Shown piece by piece: positions 36,695-45,638 of a DNA stretch of 64,000 bases (positions are counted from its first letter, which is position 1; the number at the start of each line of letters is the position of its first letter). Origin of the DNA: Citromicrobium sp. UBA3494 (GTDB lineage Bacteria > Pseudomonadota > Alphaproteobacteria > Sphingomonadales > Sphingomonadaceae); assembly GCA_002377695.1 (NCBI GenBank), contig DFQH01000008.1, positions 283,106-347,105 on the forward strand, written 5' to 3'. Both the position numbers and the translations under genes were made by a program. Below the pieces are notes generated by a model that had not been told where the DNA came from, did no database searches, and saw nothing but the letters and a program-made list of their open reading frames with translations.

Positions 36695-39600
36695 ATGAAA
36701 AATTTGTTGCTCGTTACGTCGTGCACGGGAGCACTGGCGATCGCACTGGCGCCTGGGGCCGCATATGCCCAGGATACCGGATCGCAGGATGAACCTGCGA
36801 CGCTCCCGGTTGCCGCCGATCAGCAGACTGCTTCGGAAGACAACGTCATCACGGTGACCGGTTCGCGCATCCGGCGCTCGAACGCCACGGCCGCCATTCC
36901 CGTGCAGATTTTCAACCAGGAGACGATCGAGGAAACCGGTTCGGTCGACCTCGCGGAAGTTGTTGCCGAAATCCCCGGCGTCGATTCCGATCTCTCTCCC
37001 GAGACGACGAACACCAGCGTCCAGAATTCGGGCATCAGCACGATCAACCTTCGCCGTCTGGGCAGCGACCGGACACTGACGCTGATCGACGGCCGCCGAG
37101 CTATCTCCAACGCGGGCAACGGCGAACGCGTGAGCCTGAACACCATTCCGGCCGGCTTCGTCCGGTCGATCGAGGTAACCACCGGCGGTGCGTCCGCGAT
37201 CTACGGCTCCGACGCGATCGCGGGGGTCGTGAACATCCTGCTCAAGGACGATTTCGACGGGTTCGACGCAAACCTGCGCTACGCCAAGCCGGAACGTTCG
37301 GGCGAAGAGGAAGTCCTCGCCGATCTGACCTGGGGCCGCAATTTCGCCGAAGGGCGCGGCAACATCATGCTCGGCTTCAGCTACGAGCATGAAGACGCGA
37401 TCTACGCCGACGGGACCCGCCCCGATTCGATCCGGGCAGTGTCCTGGGGCGTGCCGAGCGACATCGGCAACTTCAACGATGAGTCGCTCCTGCCGGGCTG
37501 CGATGCTTCCGGGCGCTACTGCTTCACCCCCAGCCTCAGTTCCTACATTCCCGGCGGGCGTTTCGAATCCGACGATGCGTGGAACGTCGGCGGCGTGTGG
37601 TTCAACGATCAGTCGCTGCTGCCCAATGATGGCCGCACCTCTTCCGAGGGTTTCGAAACCTATCCGGACGGCTTCAACTATCGTCCGGGCCAGACCCTCT
37701 CGCCGGAATACGAGATGTGGTCGGGCGCCTTCAGGGGCCGGTACGAGCTGACGCCGAGCATTACCTTCAACGCCGGGGCGATGTACTCCGTCATCAACAC
37801 GCGCGCTCGCAGTTCATCCGAAGCAGCGATCTATGGCGATACCTACGCCGTGCTCGATGCCAACGGGAACGCGCAGTACGATGCGAACGGCGTCATCATC
37901 GAAGCCGAGCTGCCGCAGATCGCTTCGAACCATCCCTTCATCCCGCCCGAAGTCGAGGAAACCCGCTCCGGCTCGGTCAGCTGGTATCGCCGTTTCACCG
38001 AACTGGGCTGGGACGAGAAGATCAACGAGCGCAAGACGCTGCGGACGAACTTCAGCCTGACCGGCAATGCATGGGGCGACTGGCAGTGGAATGTCGGCGG
38101 CACCTACGGCACCTACAACCAGCATCAGCGCGACATCAACGAGATCGACCTGCAGCACCTTGCAAACGCGCTTCAGGTGACAACGATCGGCGGAGAGGTC
38201 GTCTGCGCCAGTGCCGCTGCGCGTGCGGAAGGCTGTGTTCCGGTCAATATCTTCGGTGAAGGTTCGATCACCGACGCCATGGCCAACTACATCCGCTACG
38301 ATGCCGACCTGCGGCAGGAGCGCGAGCAGGTGACCAGCCTTGCCAGCGCCAATGGCACGCTGCTGGAGCTTCCAGCCGGGCCGCTGAAGGCTGCTATCGG
38401 CCTGGAGTACCGCCGCGAGTACCAGCGCACCTGGGGCCAGGGCGGCGACAAGATCCTCCAGACGACCTCGACTGGCGTGCCCGATATCGACGCGCGTTTC
38501 GACGTCGTCGAGGCGTTTGCCGAGCTCGACATTCCCGTCGTCGAGTCGGTCTCGCTCCAACTGGCTGGCCGCGTTGCCGACTATTCAACGGTGGGCACCG
38601 TCTACAGCTACAATATCGGCGGCAGCTACTTCCCCAGCCCCGATATCCGCTTCCGCACGCAGTATTCGCGTTCGCAGCGCGCACCGACGCTGACCGAGTT
38701 CTTCTCTCCGCCGCGCGGGGACTACGACTCGCTCAATGACCCGTGCGACGGTCTGCTGCCCGACGGAACGGGGATCACCCCTCCTCCGGGAAGCAACACG
38801 CCTGCGTCGACGATTGCCCAGAACTGCCTCGCCGAGCCCGGCATCCAAGCCTATTTTGCCGATCCCGCGAATGCCGGACAGGATTTCAGCGCCGGCGGCA
38901 GCGTTTTCGGTCCGAACGCAGGCAACACCAACCTGACGGAGGAAACGGCGGACACCTTCACGGCGGGCGTGATCTTCACTCCCACGTTCGTGCCCGGGCT
39001 CGCGCTGATCGTGGACTACTACCAGATCAACGTGAAGGACGCGATCGGCTCCGTCTCGACCCAGCTCGCGGCCGAGCTGTGCTATACCGCCGACAATTAC
39101 CCGAACAACCGCTTCTGTGATACGATCACCCGCAATGCGGCCAACGGCCAGGTTCGCGAGGTCATCAACCAGGCGGAGAACCTGGACGAGTACAAGACGG
39201 CCGGGATCGACACGACGCTCGACTACGACTTCGAGATTGGCGGCATTCCGGGCGATTTCGACCTCAACGTGATCTACACCCACTACTTGGAAGATTCCTA
39301 CAGCTTCCAGGCGATCGACGGGCTGCAGGAAGAAAACACCCTCGGCATCATCGGCAATCCGCAAGACGAATTCCGCGCCAAGATCGGCTGGAGCCACAAG
39401 GGGCTGCGGCTGGCCTGGACGACGCTCTTCAAGAGCGGCGGGGTTGACGACAAGGATGTGGCGCCCGGCGACCCGGCCTACTTCAGCATCGGATCGCAGG
39501 CCTATCACAACATCTACGTCGGCTACACGTTGCGCCGCCGTCCCACGATCCGCTTCTATGCGGGCGTGAACAACCTGTTCGATGATCTCGGTCCGTTCCT

Positions 39601-39700
39601 GCCGAGCGGCCTCGACGGCGGGAACAGCCGGAACATCGTGTCCTCGCTCAACGACCTCGACGGACGCGAATTCTACCTGGGCGCCCGTTTCGCGTTCTAA
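36695..39700 (+). CDS. TonB-dependent receptor (peptide or other large substrate)
   Basis: Outer-membrane receptor of 1001 aa. The signal peptide ends at AAYAQ; the plug starts NVITVTGSRIRRSNATAAIPV, contains TINLRRLGSDRTLTLIDGRR and VTTGGASAIYGSDAIAGVVNI, and the barrel ends in FYLGARFAF. It is longer than siderophore receptors. In sphingomonads such receptors often stand beside S9 peptidases, so peptide import is a plausible but unproven role. The first ATG giving a signal peptide (36695) is used; one codon set upstream (36638) would mask it. Confidence 0.93.
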   Translation: MKNLLLVTSCTGALAIALAPGAAYAQDTGSQDEPATLPVAADQQTASEDNVITVTGSRIRRSNATAAIPVQIFNQETIEETGSVDLAEVVAEIPGVDSDLSPETTNTSVQNSGISTINLRRLGSDRTLTLIDGRRAISNAGNGERVSLNTIPAGFVRSIEVTTGGASAIYGSDAIAGVVNILLKDDFDGFDANLRYAKPERSGEEEVLADLTWGRNFAEGRGNIMLGFSYEHEDAIYADGTRPDSIRAVSWGVPSDIGNFNDESLLPGCDASGRYCFTPSLSSYIPGGRFESDDAWNVGGVWFNDQSLLPNDGRTSSEGFETYPDGFNYRPGQTLSPEYEMWSGAFRGRYELTPSITFNAGAMYSVINTRARSSSEAAIYGDTYAVLDANGNAQYDANGVIIEAELPQIASNHPFIPPEVEETRSGSVSWYRRFTELGWDEKINERKTLRTNFSLTGNAWGDWQWNVGGTYGTYNQHQRDINEIDLQHLANALQVTTIGGEVVCASAAARAEGCVPVNIFGEGSITDAMANYIRYDADLRQEREQVTSLASANGTLLELPAGPLKAAIGLEYRREYQRTWGQGGDKILQTTSTGVPDIDARFDVVEAFAELDIPVVESVSLQLAGRVADYSTVGTVYSYNIGGSYFPSPDIRFRTQYSRSQRAPTLTEFFSPPRGDYDSLNDPCDGLLPDGTGITPPPGSNTPASTIAQNCLAEPGIQAYFADPANAGQDFSAGGSVFGPNAGNTNLTEETADTFTAGVIFTPTFVPGLALIVDYYQINVKDAIGSVSTQLAAELCYTADNYPNNRFCDTITRNAANGQVREVINQAENLDEYKTAGIDTTLDYDFEIGGIPGDFDLNVIYTHYLEDSYSFQAIDGLQEENTLGIIGNPQDEFRAKIGWSHKGLRLAWTTLFKSGGVDDKDVAPGDPAYFSIGSQAYHNIYVGYTLRRRPTIRFYAGVNNLFDDLGPFLPSGLDGGNSRNIVSSLNDLDGREFYLGARFAF

Positions 39701-39716
39701 CGATCATCAATAGGCA

Positions 39717-39755
39717 GGAGGGCCGAACGGGATATCGTCCGGCCCTCCCCCTTTC
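39717..39755 (+). terminator. Rho-independent-type hairpin after TonB receptor
   Basis: GGAGGGCCG (39717-39725) pairs perfectly with CGGCCCTCC (39740-39748), loop 14 nt, followed by CCCTTT. It ends the TonB receptor transcript or attenuates reading into the S9 peptidase gene. Confidence 0.7.
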
Positions 39756-39801
39756 GATCGCTTCCTGAAATCCGGAATCCTGCCTGGAGGCTCGCCCCGC
39801 C

Positions 39802-41739
39802 GTGCGGTTGCTATTTCCCCTGACTCTTGCCGCCATTCTAGTCGCCAGTGTGCCCGCAGGGGCGCAGGAGCGGCAGCAGTTCGGCGACAATCTCTTTCTC
39901 GAAAACGTGCCGCAGTCCGTGCTCTACGATGGGCGCGAAGTCGCCGGACACATGCGGACGCAGAACAGCTATTCGGTGCGTGGCTGGACGCACGACGGCG
40001 ACGCGCTGCTCTTCTCCTATCGCGGCGACCTCTATCGCCGGTCCAGCGTCAAGGGCGACTACGTCAAGCTTCTCGACCTGCCGGGCCTCAGCCTTTCCAA
40101 TGCCAAACCCGCGTCGGTTTGCGGGCGCAACGGCTATGTCTTCACCTCGGATCGCGATGGCGACGAATACAGCGCCGTCTACCTGACCGACGGACGGTCC
40201 TTCGATGCGGACAAGGTCTCGCCGGGTCGGTCGCGCAATGTCTCGGTCATCGTATCCGACACCGGCGACCAGATCGCTTACGCCAGCGCCGAGGCGGGCA
40301 CTGGCGTATGGCAGCTGATCGTGCAGCCCGGCTGCGCCGATCGGCCGCCGCAAGTGCTCGCGCGGGGGAACGCACCGTTCTATCCCGATGATTTCAGCCC
40401 GGATGGCCGCTACCTGCTTGCCGAAGGCCCGGCCGACGACGGCTTCAAGCTCTCCGAGATCGACCTCGAAACGGGCGAGGAGACAGTCCTCGTGGAGGCG
40501 GATGAGGATGTGAAGGATTCCGCCTACTCGGCAGATGGCCGGTACGTCTTCTTCACAAGCAACGCCTATTCCGATTTCACCGATCTGATGCGCTATGATC
40601 GTGAGACCGGGGAGTTGATCCCGGTGCTCAGCGATGTCGGGTTCGACATTGATGGCATCGCCGTCTCGCCCGATCGCAGCCGCATGGCGGTCTCGTATAA
40701 CCGGGACGGTCTATCGACGATCCTGGTGATCGACATGAACCGGCTGGAGCTGATTGCGGGCCCATCCGAGCGCTCTCCCGGGGTGGTCTCCAGCATGCGC
40801 TTTTCCCCCGATGGCGAAAGCCTGGCGATGCGCGTGTCGCAGCCCGAAGTGCCTTGGCGTTCGGGGCTCTACGACTATCGCACCGGGGCGTTCGAGCCTT
40901 GGACGGGCGGTTTCAAGCCGAACCAGAAGATGACCTCGCTTGTGCCGGACCTAACCACCTACAAGACGTTCGACATGGATGGCGACGCGCCTCGGCGCAT
41001 CCCGCTGCTGGCCTATCGCCCCTCGACCGCCTCGCCCGAGAATCCGGCGCCAGTCGTAATCTTCGCCCATGGCGGCCCGGAATCGCAATCGCGCCCCAGC
41101 TTCAGCCGCTTCTACCACTATATCGTGACCCAGATGGGCATCGCGGTGCTCCGGCCGAACATCCGCGGCTCCGATGGCTATGGCAAAACCTTCGAACAGC
41201 TCGACGAGACGACCCGGCGCGGTGACGCGATCCGCGACATCGGCGCGCTACTGGACTGGATCGAGGAGCAGCCCGATCTCGACGCCTCGCGCGTGGTCGT
41301 TGCGGGCGGCTCTTACGGCGGGTTCGTCTCGCTGGCGTCGCTGGTCGAGTACTCGGATCGGCTGAAGGGCGGCATCTCGCGCTTCGGCGTTTCCGATTTC
41401 GCGTCCTTCATGGAAAATACCGAACCTTACCGGGTCGACAACCGGCGGCGCGAGTACGGTGACGAGCGTGATCCGGAGATCGCTGCGTTCTTCCAGCAGA
41501 TTTCGCCGATGCAGAATGCAGATCGGATCACCGTACCCGTGCTGTTTATCCAGGGGGGCAACGATCCGCGCGTGCCGCAGCAGCAGTCCGAAGATATGAT
41601 CGCCGCGATCCGGGCCAACGGGGTACGGGTGTCCTACGTGCTCGCCACGGACGAAGGCCACGGTTTCGACAAGAGCGAGAACAGCCGCATTTCCACCGGT
41701 GCACAGATCGCTTTCCTGCGCGAAATGCTGTTGGACTGA
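39802..41739 (+). CDS. S9-family serine peptidase, secreted
   Basis: Prolyl oligopeptidase-type enzyme of 645 aa that cleaves short peptides. It has a signal peptide (LTLAAILVASVPAGAQ), a beta-propeller half, then an alpha/beta-hydrolase half. The nucleophile is in VVAGGSYGGFVS (S504); GGNDPRVP and DEGHGF carry the likely Asp and His. The GTG at 39802 is used with GGAGG 11 nt upstream. Paired with the preceding receptor, it suggests breakdown of exported or imported peptides in the periplasm. Confidence 0.93.
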   Translation: MRLLFPLTLAAILVASVPAGAQERQQFGDNLFLENVPQSVLYDGREVAGHMRTQNSYSVRGWTHDGDALLFSYRGDLYRRSSVKGDYVKLLDLPGLSLSNAKPASVCGRNGYVFTSDRDGDEYSAVYLTDGRSFDADKVSPGRSRNVSVIVSDTGDQIAYASAEAGTGVWQLIVQPGCADRPPQVLARGNAPFYPDDFSPDGRYLLAEGPADDGFKLSEIDLETGEETVLVEADEDVKDSAYSADGRYVFFTSNAYSDFTDLMRYDRETGELIPVLSDVGFDIDGIAVSPDRSRMAVSYNRDGLSTILVIDMNRLELIAGPSERSPGVVSSMRFSPDGESLAMRVSQPEVPWRSGLYDYRTGAFEPWTGGFKPNQKMTSLVPDLTTYKTFDMDGDAPRRIPLLAYRPSTASPENPAPVVIFAHGGPESQSRPSFSRFYHYIVTQMGIAVLRPNIRGSDGYGKTFEQLDETTRRGDAIRDIGALLDWIEEQPDLDASRVVVAGGSYGGFVSLASLVEYSDRLKGGISRFGVSDFASFMENTEPYRVDNRRREYGDERDPEIAAFFQQISPMQNADRITVPVLFIQGGNDPRVPQQQSEDMIAAIRANGVRVSYVLATDEGHGFDKSENSRISTGAQIAFLREMLLD

Positions 41740-41752
41740 GTTAGACGCCCGA

Positions 41753-41770
41753 GGGCGGCTTGGGCCGCCC
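41753..41770 (+). terminator. Hairpin after S9 peptidase
   Basis: GGGCGGC (41753-41759) pairs with GCCGCCC (41764-41770) around a 4-nt loop, 13 bp after the peptidase stop. It separates it from the convergent polyuronate operon. Confidence 0.6.
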
Positions 41771-41884
41771 GCAGATCCTGATCTCGACGGGAATATCTAC
41801 AGCACGCCTGCACAACCGCTGCCCGAAATTCTGGACGGATCGATCCTTCGCCTTACCGATCCGGCAGTATTATGCGCGCCCGGT

Positions 41885-43102
41885 TCACGGCAATTGCTTG
41901 AGCCCGGAAGGGGCGGGTACGGTTCGCAGCAGCACGGCAAGTTCCTGCGTCGTTTCCCTCATCCGGTCGATCCGGCCGGCTGCAAGTTCGCGATCCTGGA
42001 ACGGCCAGGCGGCGGGGTTGTCCGCATACCGGTCGAGGAACGCGGCTGCCGTGGCCATGCCGCGCCCGTCCTCCAGCTGGGCCTCCCACAGGTCGAGTCC
42101 AACGCATTCGCCGATGGTCGCCAGTCTCGCCGCACCTTCGACGACGAAATGCGCATAATGCCAGCTGCGGGTGCGCTTGAGTTCGTCGAGGAAGCGGCCC
42201 TGCCTGTCCATCTGCACGCCGATCCGGAACTCGGGGAACTTCGTCACCAGGCTGCGTGCGACATCGTCCGCTCCGGCAAACAGCAGGAAATGCGCGAGGT
42301 AGAAATCGTAGAACACGCCGTGATTGTTGCGCTTGTTCATCTCTTCGGCGCCGATATCGCTGGATGCCATCCACACGGCGAAATCAGCATACCATTTGCG
42401 GATCGTAGCCTTCTCCTCGCCCGACATTGCGTCCGACGGCCACAGCAGCCCCAGCGCTTCGACGATGGTAGAGAATTCGGATGCCTCGATGATGCCTTCG
42501 CCCCGCCCGTTTACCCGTCCCGGGATGCCCTGCGCGAAATTGAAATGCGGATTCATGCGCGTGGCCGGCGTTACGAACCATGCGCGAGCCAGCTTGGCGG
42601 CATGGTCGGCAAATCGCTCCTCCCCGGTAATACGATATGCAAGCGCGAGCGCCTCCATGTCGCTGGCGAGGTTGCGGATGCGCGATCGGTCAAATTCGGG
42701 GCCATCGCGCTCGGGATTCACCTCGCCGTCACGGCGCGTATAGGGCAGGCCGTCGCCGGAACCCGAAGGCCACCAGTACGGCCCGATCGAAGCATAGTCG
42801 TTCGCAGTGGAGCCAGGAACGGGGCGCGGTTTGTCGGTTACCGAATAAGGCCCGTTTTCGAGCGCTTTTTCTGCCTTGCGGATGGCCTCGGCGCGCATAT
42901 CCTTGTCGGCAGCAATCGCTTCGATCCAGCGGGGCCGCCAGAGGAAGGTACGGGCGCCATCGAAGTCCTGCGCATAGCCTGCCGAGCCGCGACATGCCGG
43001 CGCGCCCTCGGTTGGAGTGAATGCAGGAACGGCGACCTCACCGTCCTGCGCGGCGGCAGGGGCCGCAATCATCAAGCCTGCCAGAATACTAGCGCGAAAC
43101 AT
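41885..43102 (-). CDS. Alginate-lyase-family polysaccharide lyase, exported
   Basis: Predicted beta-eliminating lyase of 405 aa with a signal peptide (MFRASILAGLMIAAPAAAQ). The alpha/alpha-barrel Alginate_lyase signature includes NDYASIGPYWWPSGSGDGLPYTRRDGEVNPE and KRNNHGVFYDFYLAHFLLF, where the Asn-Asn-His motif is the usual neutraliser/base. PF05426-like enzymes include PL5 alginate and PL38 glucuronan lyases, so the polymer may be another uronan. It overlaps the upstream KDG kinase gene by 14 nt and is the last gene of the operon. An upstream in-frame ATG is less likely. Confidence 0.85.
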   Translation of the reverse strand: MFRASILAGLMIAAPAAAQDGEVAVPAFTPTEGAPACRGSAGYAQDFDGARTFLWRPRWIEAIAADKDMRAEAIRKAEKALENGPYSVTDKPRPVPGSTANDYASIGPYWWPSGSGDGLPYTRRDGEVNPERDGPEFDRSRIRNLASDMEALALAYRITGEERFADHAAKLARAWFVTPATRMNPHFNFAQGIPGRVNGRGEGIIEASEFSTIVEALGLLWPSDAMSGEEKATIRKWYADFAVWMASSDIGAEEMNKRNNHGVFYDFYLAHFLLFAGADDVARSLVTKFPEFRIGVQMDRQGRFLDELKRTRSWHYAHFVVEGAARLATIGECVGLDLWEAQLEDGRGMATAAAFLDRYADNPAAWPFQDRELAAGRIDRMRETTQELAVLLRTVPAPSGLKQLP

Positions 43103-44093
43103 CGCCTGTCCCTCCCATGGCCGCGCGCCATTCTGCCGCATTGGCGCGGCAGAAATCGCCCGGTTCGTAGTGCTTCAATGCGGCAAGAGCGATCCCGCCA
43201 TCGACCGCGCCTTGCAGATCGGATGCGTCCTGCAGCCAGCTGGCGAGGACACCGGCGGCAAAGGCATCTCCCGTACCGATCCGGTCTATGATCCCCGTCA
43301 GCACCCGCTCCTCGCTCTCGGCGGCAGCCTCTCGGCTGTCGATCCGCGCGACGATGCGATGGGTGGTGCCGTTCTCTACGTGGCGCGCGGTGCTGGATAT
43401 CGCTGTAAGACCGGGAAACTCCGCCAGCAGCGCCAGTGCGGCCTCGCGCCGCCGGGCTGCGCCGTCGCCCGAAAATTCGCGCCCCAGCAGCAGCGAGACG
43501 TCCTTGTGATTGCCGAAAAAAATGTCCGCCATCGCCACCATTTCGGCGATCTCCTCGCGCCCATCGCGCCCGCTCGCTTTCCAAAGGGACGGGCGGAAAT
43601 TGCCATCGAAAGACAGGGTCAGACCCCGCTCCTTCGCCTTCCTGGCGAGCGCGCGGGTAGCCGTTGAAGAGGCTTCGCTGACGGCTAGGGAGATGCCCGA
43701 AACGTGGAGATGGCGCGCGCCATCGAGAACCGCCGGATCGTAATCCTGCGTTTCCGCAAAGGCGCTTCTGGCGCGATCATAGACCACCTCTCCGCCGCGC
43801 GGGCCGGCGGCGGGAGTCAGAAAATAGGTGCCCATCCTGCCCTCGGCAGGGACGACATGATCGCCGTCCACCCCCTCGCGCCGCAAGGCCTTGAGCGCCA
43901 GCGTACCGAGGGCATTGTTCGGTAGCGCAGAGACCATGCGGGTCGGGAAACCGAGATTGGCGAGCGCGACAGCGACATTGGCCTCCGCACCGCCCACATG
44001 CACGTCCAGCTTCGCGGAGTCGCGCAGGGTCGCACCGTCGCTCGCGGCGAAACGTAGCAATATCTCGCCGAAACAGGCGACCGCACCCTCCAT
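43089..44093 (-). CDS. kdgK: 2-keto-3-deoxygluconate kinase (PfkB family)
   Basis: Phosphorylates 2-keto-3-deoxygluconate to KDPG. The 334-aa ribokinase-fold protein has N-terminal CFGEILLRF and GGAEANVAVALANLG, and a C-terminal ATP/catalytic motif DRIGTGDAFAAGVLAS. KDG substrate is inferred from its neighbours KduD-type reductase and isomerase. The ATG at 44093 overlaps the reductase stop by one base. A KDPG aldolase must be encoded elsewhere. Confidence 0.9.
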   Translation of the reverse strand: MEGAVACFGEILLRFAASDGATLRDSAKLDVHVGGAEANVAVALANLGFPTRMVSALPNNALGTLALKALRREGVDGDHVVPAEGRMGTYFLTPAAGPRGGEVVYDRARSAFAETQDYDPAVLDGARHLHVSGISLAVSEASSTATRALARKAKERGLTLSFDGNFRPSLWKASGRDGREEIAEMVAMADIFFGNHKDVSLLLGREFSGDGAARRREAALALLAEFPGLTAISSTARHVENGTTHRIVARIDSREAAAESEERVLTGIIDRIGTGDAFAAGVLASWLQDASDLQGAVDGGIALAALKHYEPGDFCRANAAEWRAAMGGTGDVSR

Positions 44094-44866
44094 CAGCGGG
44101 CCAGCCATCCCCCGTCGACCGCAAGGATGTGTCCCTGCACATAGTCGGCCGCGCCGCTCGACAGGAAAACCGCTGCGCCGCCGATATCGGAGGGGTCGCC
44201 CCAGCGTCCTTCGGGGATACGCTCCATGATCTGGCGGTTGCGGGTCTCGTCGGCCTGCAGAGCCGCGGTGTTGTTGGTGGCGATATAGCCAGGCGCGATC
44301 GCGTTCACGTTGATGCCCTTGGGCGCCCACTCGTTGGCCAGCAGCTTGGTCAGGCCGCCCACCCCGCTTTTCGAGGCGGTGTAGCTCGGCACGCGGATGC
44401 CGCCCTGGAAAGTCAGCATGGAAGCGATGTTGACGATCTTGCCGCGCGCGCCGTCCTGCGACGCCCAGCCGGTCATGTGCCGCGCGACGGCCTGGCTGAG
44501 GAAGAACAGAACCTTCAGGTTCACATCCATCACCGCGTCCCAGTCCTCCTCCGAGAAATCGAGCGCATCCTCGCGCCGGATGATCCCGGCATTGTTGACC
44601 AGAATGTCGATCCGCCCCAGCGCGTCGACCGTCTCGTTGACGATCCGCTGGCACGGCTCGATGGAGGAAAGGTCCGCCATGACGACATGCGTACGGACGC
44701 CTTCGGCCTCCACCATCGCCTTTGTTTCATCCGGACTGCGCCTTGCAGTGAGCGCGATATCCGCCCCCGCCTTCGCCAGCGCGACGGCGATGCCCTGCCC
44801 TATGCCGGTGTTGGCGCCGGTAACCAGCGCCACCTTGCCCGAGAGATCGAACGCCTTGCCAGCCAC
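44093..44866 (-). CDS. kduD: KduD-like 2-deoxy-D-gluconate 3-dehydrogenase (SDR)
   Basis: Short-chain dehydrogenase of 257 aa that reduces the 2,5-diketo intermediate of unsaturated uronate to KDG. Motifs: AFDLSGKVALVTGANTGIGQGIAVALAKAG, DILVNNAGIIRREDALDFSEEDWDAVMDVNL (the KduD-typical NNAGIIRR), and catalytic YTASKSG. The GTG at 44866 is 2 nt after the isomerase stop and gives the normal length. A DhuD-type role together with the RpiB-type isomerase is likely. Confidence 0.9.
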   Translation of the reverse strand: MAGKAFDLSGKVALVTGANTGIGQGIAVALAKAGADIALTARRSPDETKAMVEAEGVRTHVVMADLSSIEPCQRIVNETVDALGRIDILVNNAGIIRREDALDFSEEDWDAVMDVNLKVLFFLSQAVARHMTGWASQDGARGKIVNIASMLTFQGGIRVPSYTASKSGVGGLTKLLANEWAPKGINVNAIAPGYIATNNTAALQADETRNRQIMERIPEGRWGDPSDIGGAAVFLSSGAADYVQGHILAVDGGWLAR

Positions 44867-44868
44867 GA

Positions 44869-45501
44869 TTACAGCCCGCGCAGGTAGTTGCTGATCTCTT
44901 CGTCCTGAGAATTCGCGTAGAACAGCTCTTCGAACTTCTCGCCGGCAATCGCGCTCTTGAGAAGGTCCTGATCGACATTCTTCAGCACGGTCAGCATGTC
45001 GTGGCAGGTCTTCGCCTTGAGGTCGGCCAGAACGCCGCGGTTCTTGGCCATGATCTCGGCGCGTTCCTTGGGATATCCTACCCCACTCTCGCCTTCGAAG
45101 AGCTTGCGATAGCAATCCTGCAGGTTGAGTTCGGCCGCCCAGCCGAAGCCCTTGGCGTAGGGCATGGCGATCGCATTGCCGTCGTTGATCTGGGCGAACA
45201 GGAAGGCGTCGGTCGGGTCGATCACCAGCCCGCAGAATACGCCGGGCATGGCATTGGCGGCAAGCATCGAGCCCGAGCCGGTGCCGCAGCCCGTGACGAC
45301 GAAATCTGCAGCGCCGGAATTCAGCAGGATGCCGGTCAGCAGACCGACCATCGGATAGGTGATCTGGGCCGTGTCATCGGCAGTGTACATGCCGTAATTG
45401 TGGACCTCGTGGCCAAGCTCCCCCGCGACCGTGGTCAGCGCGTCGTGAATCATGCCGTTCTTGGCAGCCTGGCTGTTCTCGTTGATGAGCGCGATTTTCA
45501 T
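44869..45501 (-). CDS. RpiB/LacAB-family sugar isomerase (DhuI-like)
   Basis: Isomerase of 210 aa, starting MKIALINENSQAAKNGMIHDAL, with the RpiB signature VVTGCGTGSGSMLAANAMPGVFCGLV and DAFLFAQINDGNAIAMPYAKG. In streptococcal glycosaminoglycan pathways a RpiB-family enzyme, DhuI, replaces KduI to isomerise 4-deoxy-5-ketouronate. The adjacent KduD-type reductase makes that role the best guess. It is the first gene of the catabolic part, with a LacI-type operator 71 bp upstream of its ATG. Confidence 0.85.
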   Translation of the reverse strand: MKIALINENSQAAKNGMIHDALTTVAGELGHEVHNYGMYTADDTAQITYPMVGLLTGILLNSGAADFVVTGCGTGSGSMLAANAMPGVFCGLVIDPTDAFLFAQINDGNAIAMPYAKGFGWAAELNLQDCYRKLFEGESGVGYPKERAEIMAKNRGVLADLKAKTCHDMLTVLKNVDQDLLKSAIAGEKFEELFYANSQDEEISNYLRGL

Positions 45502-45571
45502 GGGTCTGTATCTCTCCGGAAGGGTTTGACGGCCTGCCTTTGGCATCGCCGCACAGTTATCTGTCAGGTCC

Positions 45572-45588
45572 TTGGGTAACCGGTGTCA
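45572..45588 (-). promoter_or_regulatory. LacI-type operator, catabolic operon
   Basis: On the minus strand TGACACCGGTTACCCAA, identical over 17 bp to 53156-53172. It lies 71 bp upstream of the isomerase ATG, inside the gap after lacI. The central CACCGGT is a partial palindrome typical of LacI-family sites. Confidence 0.75.
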
Positions 45589-45638
45589 TATAGCAACGCA
45601 AGGGCCGATTTGGCGATTTACGACAGATAGTGGCGCAG

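Noticed and set aside
43089..44654. A 521-codon frame joining part of the kduD region to kdgK
   Set aside because: Its first 187 codons are an out-of-frame reading of the SDR gene. The kinase starts at 44093 with the TGATG overlap.
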